From: Candidatus Woesearchaeota archaeon
Lineage (GTDB): Archaea; Nanobdellota; Nanobdellia; Woesearchaeales; ARS49
Assembly: GCA_019323015.1 (NCBI GenBank)
Contig: JAHWHY010000013.1
Location: 1-48,047 of the forward strand
DNA length: 48,047 nucleotides
Direction: 5' to 3'
Position numbers and translations under genes: made by a program. The notes beneath the pieces were generated by a model, which searched no databases, was not told the DNA's origin, and saw only the letters and a list, made by a program, of their open reading frames with translations. Shown here piece after piece: positions 1 through 9,507 of the stretch (position 1 is its first letter; every line of letters starts with the position of its first letter).

Positions 1-3000
1 GCTTGTTGTGTTAATCAGTGCTCCTGTTCCGTTGTATAGGTAGACGGTTATCGCGTCTATTCCTGCGAGATTGTCTGTTGCTGTTACGTTTGCAAATATC
101 CATGTTTGTGAGTGGTTTCCTGTTGTTGTTGTTGGCGGCACGAACTGCACGCCTGGTTTTGTGAAGTCTATTGTTATGTTTCTTGTCTCTGTGCTGTTTT
201 GGTGTCCTAGTGTGTCATTTGCTGTTGCATTGTAATAGTATATTCCTTCTGATAGGTTGCATATTGTTATGTATGTGTTGTTGACTGTGGAGTTTCCTAT
301 TGAGTAGGTTGGTTCTGGGTATGTGAATTTTCTTGCCTGTACCAGTCCGCACATGTTTTCTTCGTCATTTGATGAGGCTGTCTCGTACATTCCATAAATT
401 ATTCTTCCTGGATTGGTGTAGAATGTTGTTCCTGCTGGTATGTTTGTGAACCTGTATTTTCCTGGGAAACTGCTGTTTTTTGTTGGTGTGCAGGATGCAT
501 ATCCCATGAGGTCTCCTGTTGAATTGTATTGATAGATTATTGTTCCTGGCACAGGACACACTGCTACCACATATTCTGCTGCAAGTGGTGTTCCCATGCA
601 GTTGCCGAGTGAGTCTCTTGACCATCCTGCTGTTAGTTCTACTCCGTCTCCGTCTGCCTGCTGGTGTCCTCCGACTGGCTTGTTGCACAGGACTCTTACG
701 ACTGTTCCCTGTCCTTGGGCTTGCGCGCCGTGGTTGAAGTTGAATCTCTCTCCTCTTATGAAGCTGTGTGTTGCTGTTATGTTGTCACTGTAGTATGCTG
801 TGCAGTTTGTTCCATTCTCTATTGCAGATACGTAGAACTGGTTTGAGACCACGCCGAATATCTCTGTTGATACTGGCTGCATCACCATGCTGTCTGCCCA
901 GCTGCCGGACCTGTTTGCGACGTATGTGACCATTACTGGTATGTCTGATTCTATTATTGCTGTTCTTGCTGTGGTAAAGTCATATGAGTAATTCATGTTT
1001 TTCACTATGCTGACATTTGTTTTTGAAACAAGTGCTCCTGCTGCTGTGTAGAGTGAGATGTTCACTAGGCCGCTGCCGTAGATTGACATGAAGTCTATTC
1101 TTGGATTGTCTCTTGTGAAGTGGTATGAGAACCTCTTGCCTGAGAATGACACTGGAACTAGGGTGTCTGTTGCCTGCGTGGCGTTGAATGAGGCGCAGAA
1201 GGGCTTGTTGCTGCTGAATCCTGTTGTTGCATTTAATGTTGCTGCATTGAATACGTGTATCTGTCCCATGTTTAGTGTCACGTTCTCGCCGGAATCATCA
1301 TTTTTTATTGTTGTGTTTGGAAGTCCTGCCTGTGTTATTAAATCTGACTGCGCGCTTATTGCGCTCACGACATATCTGTTTGTCACAAGCTCGTCAGAGG
1401 AGAATGTCTGCGTGCAGTCACTTGTGCATGATTCATAGTCTTCTCCAGAATAGTGCATCCATATTGTTGTGTTGCTGTTTGCCGGTATCTTGTCCACTTT
1501 TACCCATACTGTCAGCGGATCTGCCACTTCAAGTACGCAATGGTTCAGCAATTTTGTCTGGTTGTGGTTCGTGAATTTTACGCCGGTGCATGCTTGGCAG
1601 AATTCTGGGTATTTTGGTACTGTTAACAGCATCTGGTAGTCTGTGAGTGTTTCATTGTTCTGCGTGTTGTCTATCGTGATTTCTCTCCTGAATTTTCCGA
1701 ACAATAAGTATCTTGTTGAGCTGTTCCAGTTCAGTGTTGTCGTGTCAAGTGTAGGGTCTGATACTGATATGTTTATTGTTACGCAGGTCTCGTTTTGTGC
1801 TGTTCCGCTTGCCGGCGTGTTGTTAAGGAAGTATATTGATGGGTTGTGTGTGTCTATTATGAAGTCTCTTGTCTCTGATGTTTGTATGTTGTTGTTTGCA
1901 TCCCAGCAGGTTATTGACCAATTGTGGTCTCCTTCTGCAAAGCCTGATACTGTGTAGTTTGTCGGCGTGCCGTTGTTTGCTGATATGTTTGACTGGTTCA
2001 CTGCCCCGTCTATTGAGAGGTTGCAGTGTATTGGCAGTAGTCTTTGTTCTGATGCTGTCCAGTTGAAGTTGATTGTTGTTATGTTTGTTACATAATTATC
2101 TGCGGGATTGTTCAAGGTTACTGTAGGTCCTGTGTTGTCTATGAATATGAGTTCTGTGCTTTGTCCGCAGTATAAGTCTGCTGTTTCATTTTCACAGCTC
2201 TGAACTGTGAGGTTCCAGTAGCCGTCTGCGACGCTGCTTGAGTCCCAAGTATAATTAGATGCTGTGTGTGGAAGATTGGATGCGATTACTGTGGTGCTTG
2301 CTCCGCTGCTTATTGTTATGTTTGTGAGGTACTTGTCTCCTTGCTCGTCTGTTGTTGTCCAGTTGATGTTAAGCATGCCTGTTATGTTGTCTCCTTCATC
2401 TGGGTGCAGTATGGCCACTAATGGCGCTATATTTTTTGTGGTGATGTCAAATGGTGTTGTTTCAAATCCGCTCAGGCCTTCGTCAAGGACCTGCACTGTC
2501 TCTCCTGCAGGCACTGTTAGCCAGAGGCTGAAGTTGTATGTGTTTCCTGGTGTCAGTCCGCTGCATATGTAGTAGATGAACACGTTTCCTACGTCATTGT
2601 TGTCGCTCAGGTATCTTTCTTTCTTTGTGTAACAGCTGCCTGCAGGCACTGTTGTTGAATTGATGAATATTGTTGGTGTCTGTGCTCCTGTTGTTGACTT
2701 GAATGATGCTGTGGCTGACAAGAACACAGATGTTCCGTTTTGCATTGCAAGACTGCCGTTTACTAAGGTGTGTGTTCCTGCATTGTAGGACTTTGTTGTG
2801 GTGTAATTTGTTTGGTTGTTCATTGCTTCAAAGTTATTCACAAAGTTGTAGCTGTTGTCTCTTAGCTCAAAGTCTATTATTGTTCCTGTTATGTCTACTG
2901 CTGCTCCTGTTGATGACAGGCACTCCAGCGTCAGGTTGTGTGTTCCGCTCTCGCAGGTCTTGATTGCATTCAGTCCAACGCTTCCCACGTCTGCTGCTCC

Positions 3001-6000
3001 TGAGAGGTATCTTACAAAGAATGGTGATGACGCGTTTACAGACGGGCAGAAGAACCTGCACGCAACTGTTGTTGCCGCGCTTGCATTCATGGTGAACTTG
3101 CTTCCTATGTATGATGGTGATACTACTGTTTTGTTTATCTGCACGCGGTATACTTCTGCAAGTGCTGCATTTGAGAAGCTTGCGCTCATGTCAGTCAGTT
3201 GTCCTGATACATTCTTTTTCTGTGTTGTCTCAAACTCTCCTATGCTCATGTCTATGTCGTTAACATTTATTGCCCCGAATCCTGTTCTCCTGAAATGCAC
3301 TGTGAGGTTGTGTTCTCCGTTGCTTACATTGAACATTACCGGCCTTGTTCCTGTTGAGGTCTCATCTGTTATTATTCCAAAGAATCCTGTGACTGTGGTC
3401 AGTCTTTCTTCAAGTATCTGCCTGCCGTCCACTGTCAGGTTGACCCATATCTCGCTTGTTCCAATGCCTGACTGCTTGTAGACATTCATTGATGACATGA
3501 ATTCAAGGTTGAGGTTTTGTTCTGATGTGTTAAAGCCTACCTCTATTCCTTTTACATATGTCGCGCTTGAGAAGCTGAAGTCTGATTCATTCAGCTTTAC
3601 TCCGTAGAATGATGTGTTGTATACTTCGTTTATGATTATGCTTCTGTTGCTGTCTGCCCAGTCCTGGTTGCCTGCCTTGTCTTTTGCAAGGCAGTTCCAT
3701 GTGTAATTTCCTGCTTTTAGTTCTAGTGTCCATTGTGCTGACGCGCTGGTTCCTGACACTGTTGTTGTCTGGTTTCTGCTGAATGCCTGGTTGCTTGAGT
3801 TTGTTATGTATAGCGAGATGTTTGAAAGGTTCATGTTGTCTGTTGCAGAGCAGTTGAATGTTACGTTTATTGGCGGCAGTGAGTCGTTAACGTAGTTTGG
3901 TGCCGGCTTGTTGAGTGTTGCATTTGGTGGTATTGTGTCTGTGAAGTAAACAAATGTGCTTGTTGATGTCGTGCTTTGTCCTGCCGTGTCGTATGCTATG
4001 ACTCTCCAGTACCATTTTGTTAAATCTGTCCATGCTGCTGTCACCTGGTATGATGAGTTTGTTATTGTGTTGTATGTTGCGTATGTGTAGTTGATGTGCG
4101 CGAAGTTTGCCACGTCTGATACCTGTATTGTGTAGTTTGCGAAGTTTGCCTCTACTGTGTCCTGCCAGTCAAGCAGCGGTGTCCTGTCTGATGAGTATGT
4201 TCCGTCTGCAGGTGATACCAGGTCGAATGGTGTTGGCGGCTGCACGTCTTGCAGGAATATCATCATTGATGTCTTGTTTGCCATGTCTTGTATTTTGTAC
4301 CAGCTTGAGTTGGATTTCAAGAGTCCGCCTGTTGAATTGTACCAGTCTGCATTAAAGCCTAGGTCCAGTGTGACGTTTGTTATGTTCCTGTCATATGTGC
4401 TTGCCACAAGGCAGCTTGTGTTTCCTAGTGAAGTGGTGCAGTTTACTTTTACATATTGCCAGTCTGTAAGGCAGTCTGAGCAGTATCCTGTTCTTTTCTC
4501 GTCATACTTGAGTGTTGTCCAGTTTCCTCCTCCTGCTCCTATGTCAAATGCGTAGACATACCAGTCGTCTGCTGTGAATGACAGTATTCCATCTGCTACT
4601 GCTGGTGCGCTAAAGCTTCCTGCTCCGAGCTGGTATTCCCATAGTGGTGTTCCGCTTGAGAGGTTGAACAAGTATACCCTGTCAAGATTGTTTGTTGTGA
4701 GTATTGCTCCTAATTCATTGTTGTTTTGGTCCTTTACTATTGCAGTTGAGCCGTAGTTGCTTCCGCTTCCTCCTACTGCAACATCATATGTGTAGATGTC
4801 ATTTCCTGTTGTCGCGTTCTTTATATAGAACCGGTGTTGGTTTGCGTTGCTCATTCCAAAGAACAGCAGATCATCGTAATATGCTGGTGACCTGTATACT
4901 GCTCCTATGACAGACTTGTACCATTTTGCTCCGCCTGTTGAAAGGTTTCTGGAGTATAATCTGCTGCCAGTGGTTCCTATATAGAACACTTCTTTGTCAT
5001 CTGCAATCACTGGCGAGCTGTCCCAGATAGTCTGTAGTGCTCCTGTGTCAAACAAGGCTGCTCCTGTTGTTGCGTTCTTGACATAAACCCTGCTGTTCTG
5101 ATAATTTGGTATGTATACCTTGTCGTCATAGTATGATAATGATGAGCCTGGCGTGCACCATCCGCTTGAGATTGTCACGTTCCAAATCGGTGTGCAGTCT
5201 GTTGCATTGAGAGCCCATGCTTTTGAGTTTGTTCCATACAGTTCTGAGAAGTATAGTCTTCCGTCTGCTACTAGTGGTGAGTTTGCTGCTCCGTCATATG
5301 TTGCTGTGCCTTCAAATGTGTAGTTGCATATTTGCGCTCCTGTTGTTGCGTTGTAGATGAATGCTGTGCTGAATCCGTTGTATGTTAAATGATAGACTCT
5401 CTCGCCTTTTACTGCTGGTGTGGCGTCGCTGTTTCCGTATGTCTGGTTCCATATCATTGCTCCTGTTGTGTGGTTCAGGCACGCAATCCATTGGTGGCCG
5501 TGTTGTCCTGGTCCTGGTGTTGGCCATCCTTGTTTTGATGTTATGAACAGCCTGCCATCCAGGACAACTGGCCCTCCGAACTCATCGTATGTTCCTGTCG
5601 CGTTTGTCTTCCATAACAGGTAGTGGCCGTATGTTGTTCCTGCGGTATTGAGGTCTATCAGAACACTTGGAGGGTCAAGGTTCACTAGGTTGAATGCATG
5701 GTCAGTGGCTCCTCCAAAGTCAAACCTTAGCACGTGCTTGCCTGGTGTTTTAACTTGGGATATCTCGTGGCTTGTGTAGTTGTCGCATGAATAGTTTGCA
5801 TATGTTACCTTGTTGTTTGCATATGTTGCATTGAGCACAGTATCTCCGCATCTTAGCTCTAGGAATTCAAGGTCTCTTCCAAACAATGTTCCCTGAACTG
5901 CTGTTATTGTGAGGTCTGCTGTTCCGTTTGTGGTGAACCTGACTGTCCAGTTGCCGTTCAGTGTAGGATAGCTTTGCACGTTTAAGACAGTGAGTTGTGC

Positions 6001-7257
6001 AGCACACCATGCGGAGAATTCATCAACGCTGAATGTGACTGTTCCATTTTCCTGCTTGAATGGTATGCTTGTCTTTTCCCATCCTGGGCATGTTCCGTTT
6101 TCTTCATTAAAGTCCGGGCAGTGCAGTATTGTGTCTACTGGTCCTGTCACAGGCAGTGTTATTGTTGCATTCTCAAACTCAAGACTTTCATTAACAGCAA
6201 ATACAGGAGTCTTTATTTCTGCATGCACAGACCTTGCAACTAGTCTATCTCTCTGCAGTTCGATTTTTTCTTCAGGTATCCTGTCTGAGAATAGTTCTAT
6301 GTCTTTTAGTTCTTTTATGCCTGTTATTTTTGCTTCTACGTGTTTGTCTTTTATTTTTGCAATCTTGTCTTTTATCTCAAGGTCGTGCTTGATTCCTCTT
6401 TGCTTGATTGTGTAATCAAGTGCTTCTGTCTCTCCGATATAATGTCGTGTTTTTGTTCTTTCTATCTTTTCCTTTATTTCAAGCCTCATTCCCTGTCTTG
6501 GCTTGTATGCTTTTGGTTCTGGCGCTGTTATCTTTGCTCCTCTTCTTACTGGCTCGCTTGGTGATTTTCTTCTTGGTTTTGCTTTTGTTTTTTCTGGTTT
6601 CTTGTGGTCCTGCAGTTTGCCTGCAAGCATTCCTGCAAGGCCTTCTGCTGGTTCTTGTTCTGCAGGGATTTCAACAGTTTGCTCTGTTTCCTGGCTTGTC
6701 TGGTTTTCTGGGATTTGGTCTTTTAGTTGTGATGCAAGGCTTGAGAATAAGTCTTCTTGAGGGTCTGGGGTTTCTTCTTGTGTATCTGTCAGCTGTTCTG
6801 GCAGGGCTGGTTTTGTTTCTGGCTCTTGTGAAACTGTTTCTTCAGGTGGTTCAGTGTTTTCATCTGCAGGTGCGTCTGTGAGCATTCCTGCTATGTCTGT
6901 CTCAAAGTTGCTGTCTGATAATTGTCCTGCAAGGTCGAATTCATCTGTGCTTGTATCTGTTGTGCTGGTGTCTGTTGCTTCGGCTGGACTGCTTTCTAAT
7001 TGTGATGTGATATCCACTAAAGGTTCTTGCGAAGTGTCTGGCACTGTTTCAATTATTTGTTCAGGAGTGTTATCTGCAAGCAGGTCTGTGAAGTCAAAGC
7101 CGATTGATGATTGTTCTGTTGCAGTTTGTTGTGCTGGAACTGCCTGTTGTGCTTGAGATGGTGTGCTGTCCTGCAGTCCTGAGAGGTTCATCTCAAATGC
7201 AGCAGCAAAGCTAGTCAAGAGGACAATGATCAGCAGTATTGCTAGCTTATTCTTCAT
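1..7257 (-). CDS. giant secreted surface protein, PQQ-type propeller plus Ig/FN3-like and DUF2341 domains (C-terminus beyond window)
   Basis: An open frame runs from ATG at 7257 to position 1 without a stop, so at least 2,419 residues. GGAGG lies 7 nt before the ATG. Residues 1-20 are a signal peptide (MKNKLAILLIIVLLTSFAAA). Residues 25-260 are Gln/Thr/Glu/Pro-rich low complexity. About 540-920 are repeated G-x-x-W/Y-type beta-propeller blades with 'NATTGA' turns. About 1005-1105 is FN3-like ('SPADGTYSSDRTPLLDW'), followed by many Ig-like modules of 'DNLAGIDAITVYLYNG' style. About 1850-1945 resembles DUF2341 ('FRREITIDN', 'WMHYSG'). N-x-S/T sequons are very dense. The family is typical of archaeal cell-surface or adhesion proteins; the actual ligand is unknown. 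It overlaps the stop of the upstream HTH gene by 11 bp, so the two are probably cotranslated. The small plus-strand frames across this region are shadows. Confidence 0.9.
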   Translation of the reverse strand, partial: MKNKLAILLIIVLLTSFAAAFEMNLSGLQDSTPSQAQQAVPAQQTATEQSSIGFDFTDLLADNTPEQIIETVPDTSQEPLVDITSQLESSPAEATDTSTTDTSTDEFDLAGQLSDSNFETDIAGMLTDAPADENTEPPEETVSQEPETKPALPEQLTDTQEETPDPQEDLFSSLASQLKDQIPENQTSQETEQTVEIPAEQEPAEGLAGMLAGKLQDHKKPEKTKAKPRRKSPSEPVRRGAKITAPEPKAYKPRQGMRLEIKEKIERTKTRHYIGETEALDYTIKQRGIKHDLEIKDKIAKIKDKHVEAKITGIKELKDIELFSDRIPEEKIELQRDRLVARSVHAEIKTPVFAVNESLEFENATITLPVTGPVDTILHCPDFNEENGTCPGWEKTSIPFKQENGTVTFSVDEFSAWCAAQLTVLNVQSYPTLNGNWTVRFTTNGTADLTITAVQGTLFGRDLEFLELRCGDTVLNATYANNKVTYANYSCDNYTSHEISQVKTPGKHVLRFDFGGATDHAFNLVNLDPPSVLIDLNTAGTTYGHYLLWKTNATGTYDEFGGPVVLDGRLFITSKQGWPTPGPGQHGHQWIACLNHTTGAMIWNQTYGNSDATPAVKGERVYHLTYNGFSTAFIYNATTGAQICNYTFEGTATYDGAANSPLVADGRLYFSELYGTNSKAWALNATDCTPIWNVTISSGWCTPGSSLSYYDDKVYIPNYQNSRVYVKNATTGAALFDTGALQTIWDSSPVIADDKEVFYIGTTGSRLYSRNLSTGGAKWYKSVIGAVYRSPAYYDDLLFFGMSNANQHRFYIKNATTGNDIYTYDVAVGGSGSNYGSTAIVKDQNNNELGAILTTNNLDRVYLFNLSSGTPLWEYQLGAGSFSAPAVADGILSFTADDWYVYAFDIGAGGGNWTTLKYDEKRTGYCSDCLTDWQYVKVNCTTSLGNTSCLVASTYDRNITNVTLDLGFNADWYNSTGGLLKSNSSWYKIQDMANKTSMMIFLQDVQPPTPFDLVSPADGTYSSDRTPLLDWQDTVEANFANYTIQVSDVANFAHINYTYATYNTITNSSYQVTAAWTDLTKWYWRVIAYDTAGQSTTSTSTFVYFTDTIPPNATLNKPAPNYVNDSLPPINVTFNCSATDNMNLSNISLYITNSSNQAFSRNQTTTVSGTSASAQWTLELKAGNYTWNCLAKDKAGNQDWADSNRSIIINEVYNTSFYGVKLNESDFSFSSATYVKGIEVGFNTSEQNLNLEFMSSMNVYKQSGIGTSEIWVNLTVDGRQILEERLTTVTGFFGIITDETSTGTRPVMFNVSNGEHNLTVHFRRTGFGAINVNDIDMSIGEFETTQKKNVSGQLTDMSASFSNAALAEVYRVQINKTVVSPSYIGSKFTMNASAATTVACRFFCPSVNASSPFFVRYLSGAADVGSVGLNAIKTCESGTHNLTLECLSSTGAAVDITGTIIDFELRDNSYNFVNNFEAMNNQTNYTTTKSYNAGTHTLVNGSLAMQNGTSVFLSATASFKSTTGAQTPTIFINSTTVPAGSCYTKKERYLSDNNDVGNVFIYYICSGLTPGNTYNFSLWLTVPAGETVQVLDEGLSGFETTPFDITTKNIAPLVAILHPDEGDNITGMLNINWTTTDEQGDKYLTNITISSGASTTVIASNLPHTASNYTWDSSSVADGYWNLTVQSCENETADLYCGQSTELIFIDNTGPTVTLNNPADNYVTNITTINFNWTASEQRLLPIHCNLSIDGAVNQSNISANNGTPTNYTVSGFAEGDHNWSITCWDANNNIQTSETRDFIIDTHNPSIYFLNNTPASGTAQNETCVTINISVSDPTLDTTTLNWNSSTRYLLFGKFRREITIDNTQNNETLTDYQMLLTVPKYPEFCQACTGVKFTNHNQTKLLNHCVLEVADPLTVWVKVDKIPANSNTTIWMHYSGEDYESCTSDCTQTFSSDELVTNRYVVSAISAQSDLITQAGLPNTTIKNDDSGENVTLNMGQIHVFNAATLNATTGFSSNKPFCASFNATQATDTLVPVSFSGKRFSYHFTRDNPRIDFMSIYGSGLVNISLYTAAGALVSKTNVSIVKNMNYSYDFTTARTAIIESDIPVMVTYVANRSGSWADSMVMQPVSTEIFGVVSNQFYVSAIENGTNCTAYYSDNITATHSFIRGERFNFNHGAQAQGQGTVVRVLCNKPVGGHQQADGDGVELTAGWSRDSLGNCMGTPLAAEYVVAVCPVPGTIIYQYNSTGDLMGYASCTPTKNSSFPGKYRFTNIPAGTTFYTNPGRIIYGMYETASSNDEENMCGLVQARKFTYPEPTYSIGNSTVNNTYITICNLSEGIYYYNATANDTLGHQNSTETRNITIDFTKPGVQFVPPTTTTGNHSQTWIFANVTATDNLAGIDAITVYLYNGTGALINTTS

Positions 7258-7666
7258 TGCCTTTCCTCCTGGCTCTTTTATAGACTGTCCAGATTGTGCT
7301 CTTGCTTTTGTCTAGCATCTCGCAGATCTGTTTGACAGAGAGTTTTTGGTTGTCTTTCAGGTAAACGACTAGTTTTTCTAGAATTGGATAATCACGGTCT
7401 TGGAAGATTTCAATTGGAATGAGAAGTTCAGAAGGATGGACTTGGAATGAGCTGGTTTGTTTTTTTGTGGCTCTGTCATATGCTCCCCATATTCCTCTTT
7501 GGTCTCTATTCAATAACTTGCCAATTTCACTGTAAGTCAGGTGTTCATAATCTTTCAAATACTTGACAAGGGCTTCTGCAGGGCTTAGTTCTGTGCCAAA
7601 TATCTCTACTGGAACCTGGATAGAACTAGTTGAAACTGTGTTTTTCTTGTCAAACCCCTTTTTCAT
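7247..7666 (-). CDS. tandem helix-turn-helix (sigma-region-4-like) regulator
   Basis: This is a 139-residue basic protein made of two copies of one module (about residues 18-70 and 80-136). Each module reads 'V/I-P-[VI]-E-I-F ... LVKYLKD/LVVYLKD ... SEIGKLLNRD..IW / KQICEMLDKSKSTIW ... YDRA/YKRA'. The second half of each module is a clear helix-turn-helix of sigma-70-region-4 or resolvase-HTH style. GAGGG precedes the ATG at 7666. The gene ends inside the start of the giant surface-protein gene, so it is the first gene of that operon. Five near-identical repeats begin 14 bp upstream of the start, which suggests autoregulation and control of the surface protein. The DNA target is inferred from position only. 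Similar small double-HTH proteins occur in DPANN genomes, but I cannot assign a named family. Confidence 0.85.
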   Translation of the reverse strand: MKKGFDKKNTVSTSSIQVPVEIFGTELSPAEALVKYLKDYEHLTYSEIGKLLNRDQRGIWGAYDRATKKQTSSFQVHPSELLIPIEIFQDRDYPILEKLVVYLKDNQKLSVKQICEMLDKSKSTIWTVYKRARRKGNEE

Positions 7667-7679
7667 CCAAACCCTCTTT

Positions 7680-7920
7680 TACTTTGTATGTAGTACTTCA
7701 AATAATCAAAAATACTTTGTATGTAATATTATTTAAAACTATGCAGGCAAAATAATTCAACAGGTACTCTGTATGTAACAAACATGACGCAACAAAAAGA
7801 CAAGTTACTTCGTATGTAATACTAAAAGGTACTTTTTTGTTTTTGTGCATCACTTCAACTCCTTTTTTGCAAATTTTTATTTTGCAAATACTTGAAATCT
7901 CACAATACTTTGTATGTAAT
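7680..7920. promoter_or_regulatory. five-copy TACTTTGTATGTAAT repeat, probable operator array
   Basis: The copies are at 7680-7696, 7713-7729, 7765-7780, 7806-7821 and 7906-7920. All share TACTyyGTATGTA (one has TCTG, one TTCG) and lie in the same orientation. Each contains an imperfect dyad TAC-N7-GTA. Copy-to-copy distances are 33, 52, 41 and 100 bp, mostly near multiples of a DNA turn. The copy nearest the HTH gene is 14 bp from its start codon, so binding would block promoter or ribosome access. The spacing is too irregular and the units too short for a CRISPR array. The rest of the 7667-8135 gap holds a weaker related segment (TTACATCTA at 7935 and 8041), a TATA-like stretch near 8053, and no convincing gene. 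Confidence 0.7.
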
Positions 7921-8135
7921 GCGAATTATTAACATTACATCTACCTAAAGACTTCGCCCCCTCGATATTGCAGTTTAAGCTAATCTGCAAGTAGGTTGAT
8001 GTCTTTTCTTATTCCTTCCCCCGAAAATATTATTTTGATGTTACATCTAAAGTATTTATATACTTTTGTTGTCCTACATAAGAAGTGAAAGAAATGAATA
8101 ACTCTACATATAGAGTATTCAAATCAAAATTAGGA

Positions 8136-8366
8136 TTATTTCCTGAAAACACAACTTTTTGTCATGCACTTTATCCAGTTCCAGTGCAGAATAAGATGCA
8201 ATAGCACAAAAGCAGCCAATACGATTCCTGCCCAGTCATGCAATAGCATGTAGTCTCTTGTTCTTCCTCCTAGTGCAGGAAATTTCAAGATGCCTGTAAC
8301 TGCAACTATCGCAAAAGACACTGCCATGCCGAGATCAACAAAATAATTTAGTATCGCTTTATTCAT
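8136..8366 (-). CDS. DUF4405-like small membrane protein
   Basis: This 76-residue protein has two hydrophobic segments (about 10-30 and 45-62). The second contains 'LLHDWAGIVLAAFVLLHLIL', the His-containing helix typical of the DUF4405/cytochrome b561-like superfamily. In that family paired His residues can ligate haem, but with only half of the usual four-helix core here this function is uncertain. No Shine-Dalgarno site is visible before the ATG at 8366. The gene is divergent from the MscS gene across an 80-bp AT-rich gap, so the two may share a promoter region. Confidence 0.7.
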   Translation of the reverse strand: MNKAILNYFVDLGMAVSFAIVAVTGILKFPALGGRTRDYMLLHDWAGIVLAAFVLLHLILHWNWIKCMTKSCVFRK

Positions 8367-8445
8367 TTTACAGCTAAAGGCAATAAGTGTTATTTATTGT
8401 TTTCTATCAGTAACATTTTTATACTACTTAATTAAGATTGGAACT

Positions 8446-9507
8446 ATGGTATATCCAGCTTGGTTTTATGATCCTTATGTTCGCGCAGGTACCATTCTAC
8501 TTGGCTCTTTTATTATTGCTTATCTTGTTCATTTTGTCCTGAAAAAATACCTGCTGATGCTTACAGCAAAGACAAAGAGCAAGCTTGATGACATTGCTGT
8601 CAAAAGAATTACTGCTCCTGTGGCTGTTTTTGTAATATTTCTTGGTATTTATTCTGCCTTGAAATACCTGTCTTATCTTTCAAGATATCAACCCTGGGTT
8701 CATGGCACTTTTTTTGTCGTGATTGCCTTGCTGGTTTCCTGGTTTGTTGCAGGATTGCTTAGTGCTTTTATCGGAAAATGGCTTCAGGTTCACAAGAGAT
8801 ATCAAAAAACTCCGCAATTGCTTAACAAGGTTGTTATTATTGTTGTTTACTTGATTGCTTTGATAATAATTCTGAGTTATTTTGATATTGAGATCACTCC
8901 TTTGATAACTGCTTTGGGTGTTGGCGGTTTGGCAGTTGGTCTTGCACTCCAAAATACTTTAACAAACTTTTTTGCAGGCCTGCATATTATTTCAGACCAG
9001 CCGATTAAGGTCGGTGATTTCATACACTTGACTGATGCAGATCTTTCTGGTTATGTTGAGGATATTGGCTGGAGGTCTACTAGAATCAGGACACTGCCAA
9101 ACACTTTTGTAATAGTACCTAATGCAAAGCTTGCAGAGAGTACTCTTGTGAATAATTCAATGCCTGTGCAAGAGATGGGTTTTGTTGTTCCAGTAGGTGT
9201 CGCTTATGAGTCTGATTTAGAAAAAGTTGAGAAAGTAACGATTGATGTTGCTAAAAAGATACAGAAAAAAGTAAAAGGCGCTGTCAAGGATTTTGAGCCT
9301 TTCATTCGATATAATGAGTTTGCTGATTCTAATATCAATTTCTCTGTAATTCTGAGGATTGAGAACTATGTTGACAAGTATCTTGTGCAGCATGAGTTCA
9401 TCAAGGCTTTGAAGAAAAGATATGACAAAGAGAATATCGAGATTGCCTGGCCTGTAAGGAAAAATTATTTTGCAGACAGCAAAGGAAAATTAAAAAATAA
9501 ATTATAA
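8446..9507 (+). CDS. MscS-family mechanosensitive ion channel
   Basis: The protein has 353 residues, close to small MscS proteins. Hydrophobic helices lie at about 13-33, 55-75, 86-110, 127-147 and 150-182. The last is the Gly/Ala-rich pore helix (GVGGLAVGLALQNTLTNF), followed by the beta-domain start 'ISDQPIKVGDFI' and the 'GWRSTRIRT' segment that defines MscS. The C-terminal alpha/beta domain ends about residue 340. The channel opens under membrane tension and releases solutes during hypo-osmotic shock. A TATA box (TTTTTATAC, 8416-8424) is centred 26 bp before the ATG, so the transcript is probably leaderless. The gene overlaps the convergent TauE gene by 6 bp at its end. Confidence 0.95.
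   Translation: MVYPAWFYDPYVRAGTILLGSFIIAYLVHFVLKKYLLMLTAKTKSKLDDIAVKRITAPVAVFVIFLGIYSALKYLSYLSRYQPWVHGTFFVVIALLVSWFVAGLLSAFIGKWLQVHKRYQKTPQLLNKVVIIVVYLIALIIILSYFDIEITPLITALGVGGLAVGLALQNTLTNFFAGLHIISDQPIKVGDFIHLTDADLSGYVEDIGWRSTRIRTLPNTFVIVPNAKLAESTLVNNSMPVQEMGFVVPVGVAYESDLEKVEKVTIDVAKKIQKKVKGAVKDFEPFIRYNEFADSNINFSVILRIENYVDKYLVQHEFIKALKKRYDKENIEIAWPVRKNYFADSKGKLKNKL

Noticed and set aside
365..7156. Many plus-strand open frames of 60-208 codons across the left 7 kb
   Set aside because: They are shadows of the continuous minus-strand surface-protein frame, have low-complexity composition and no ribosome sites.
7680..7920. TACTTTGTATGTAAT repeats as a small CRISPR array
   Set aside because: Units are ~15 bp, spacers are 17-85 bp and AT-rich, and no cas genes are present; an operator array fits better.
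8095..8205. 36-codon plus-strand frame starting at 8095 after a TATA-like stretch
   Set aside because: Most of it overlaps the minus-strand DUF4405 gene, it has no family signal, and its composition is not protein-like.
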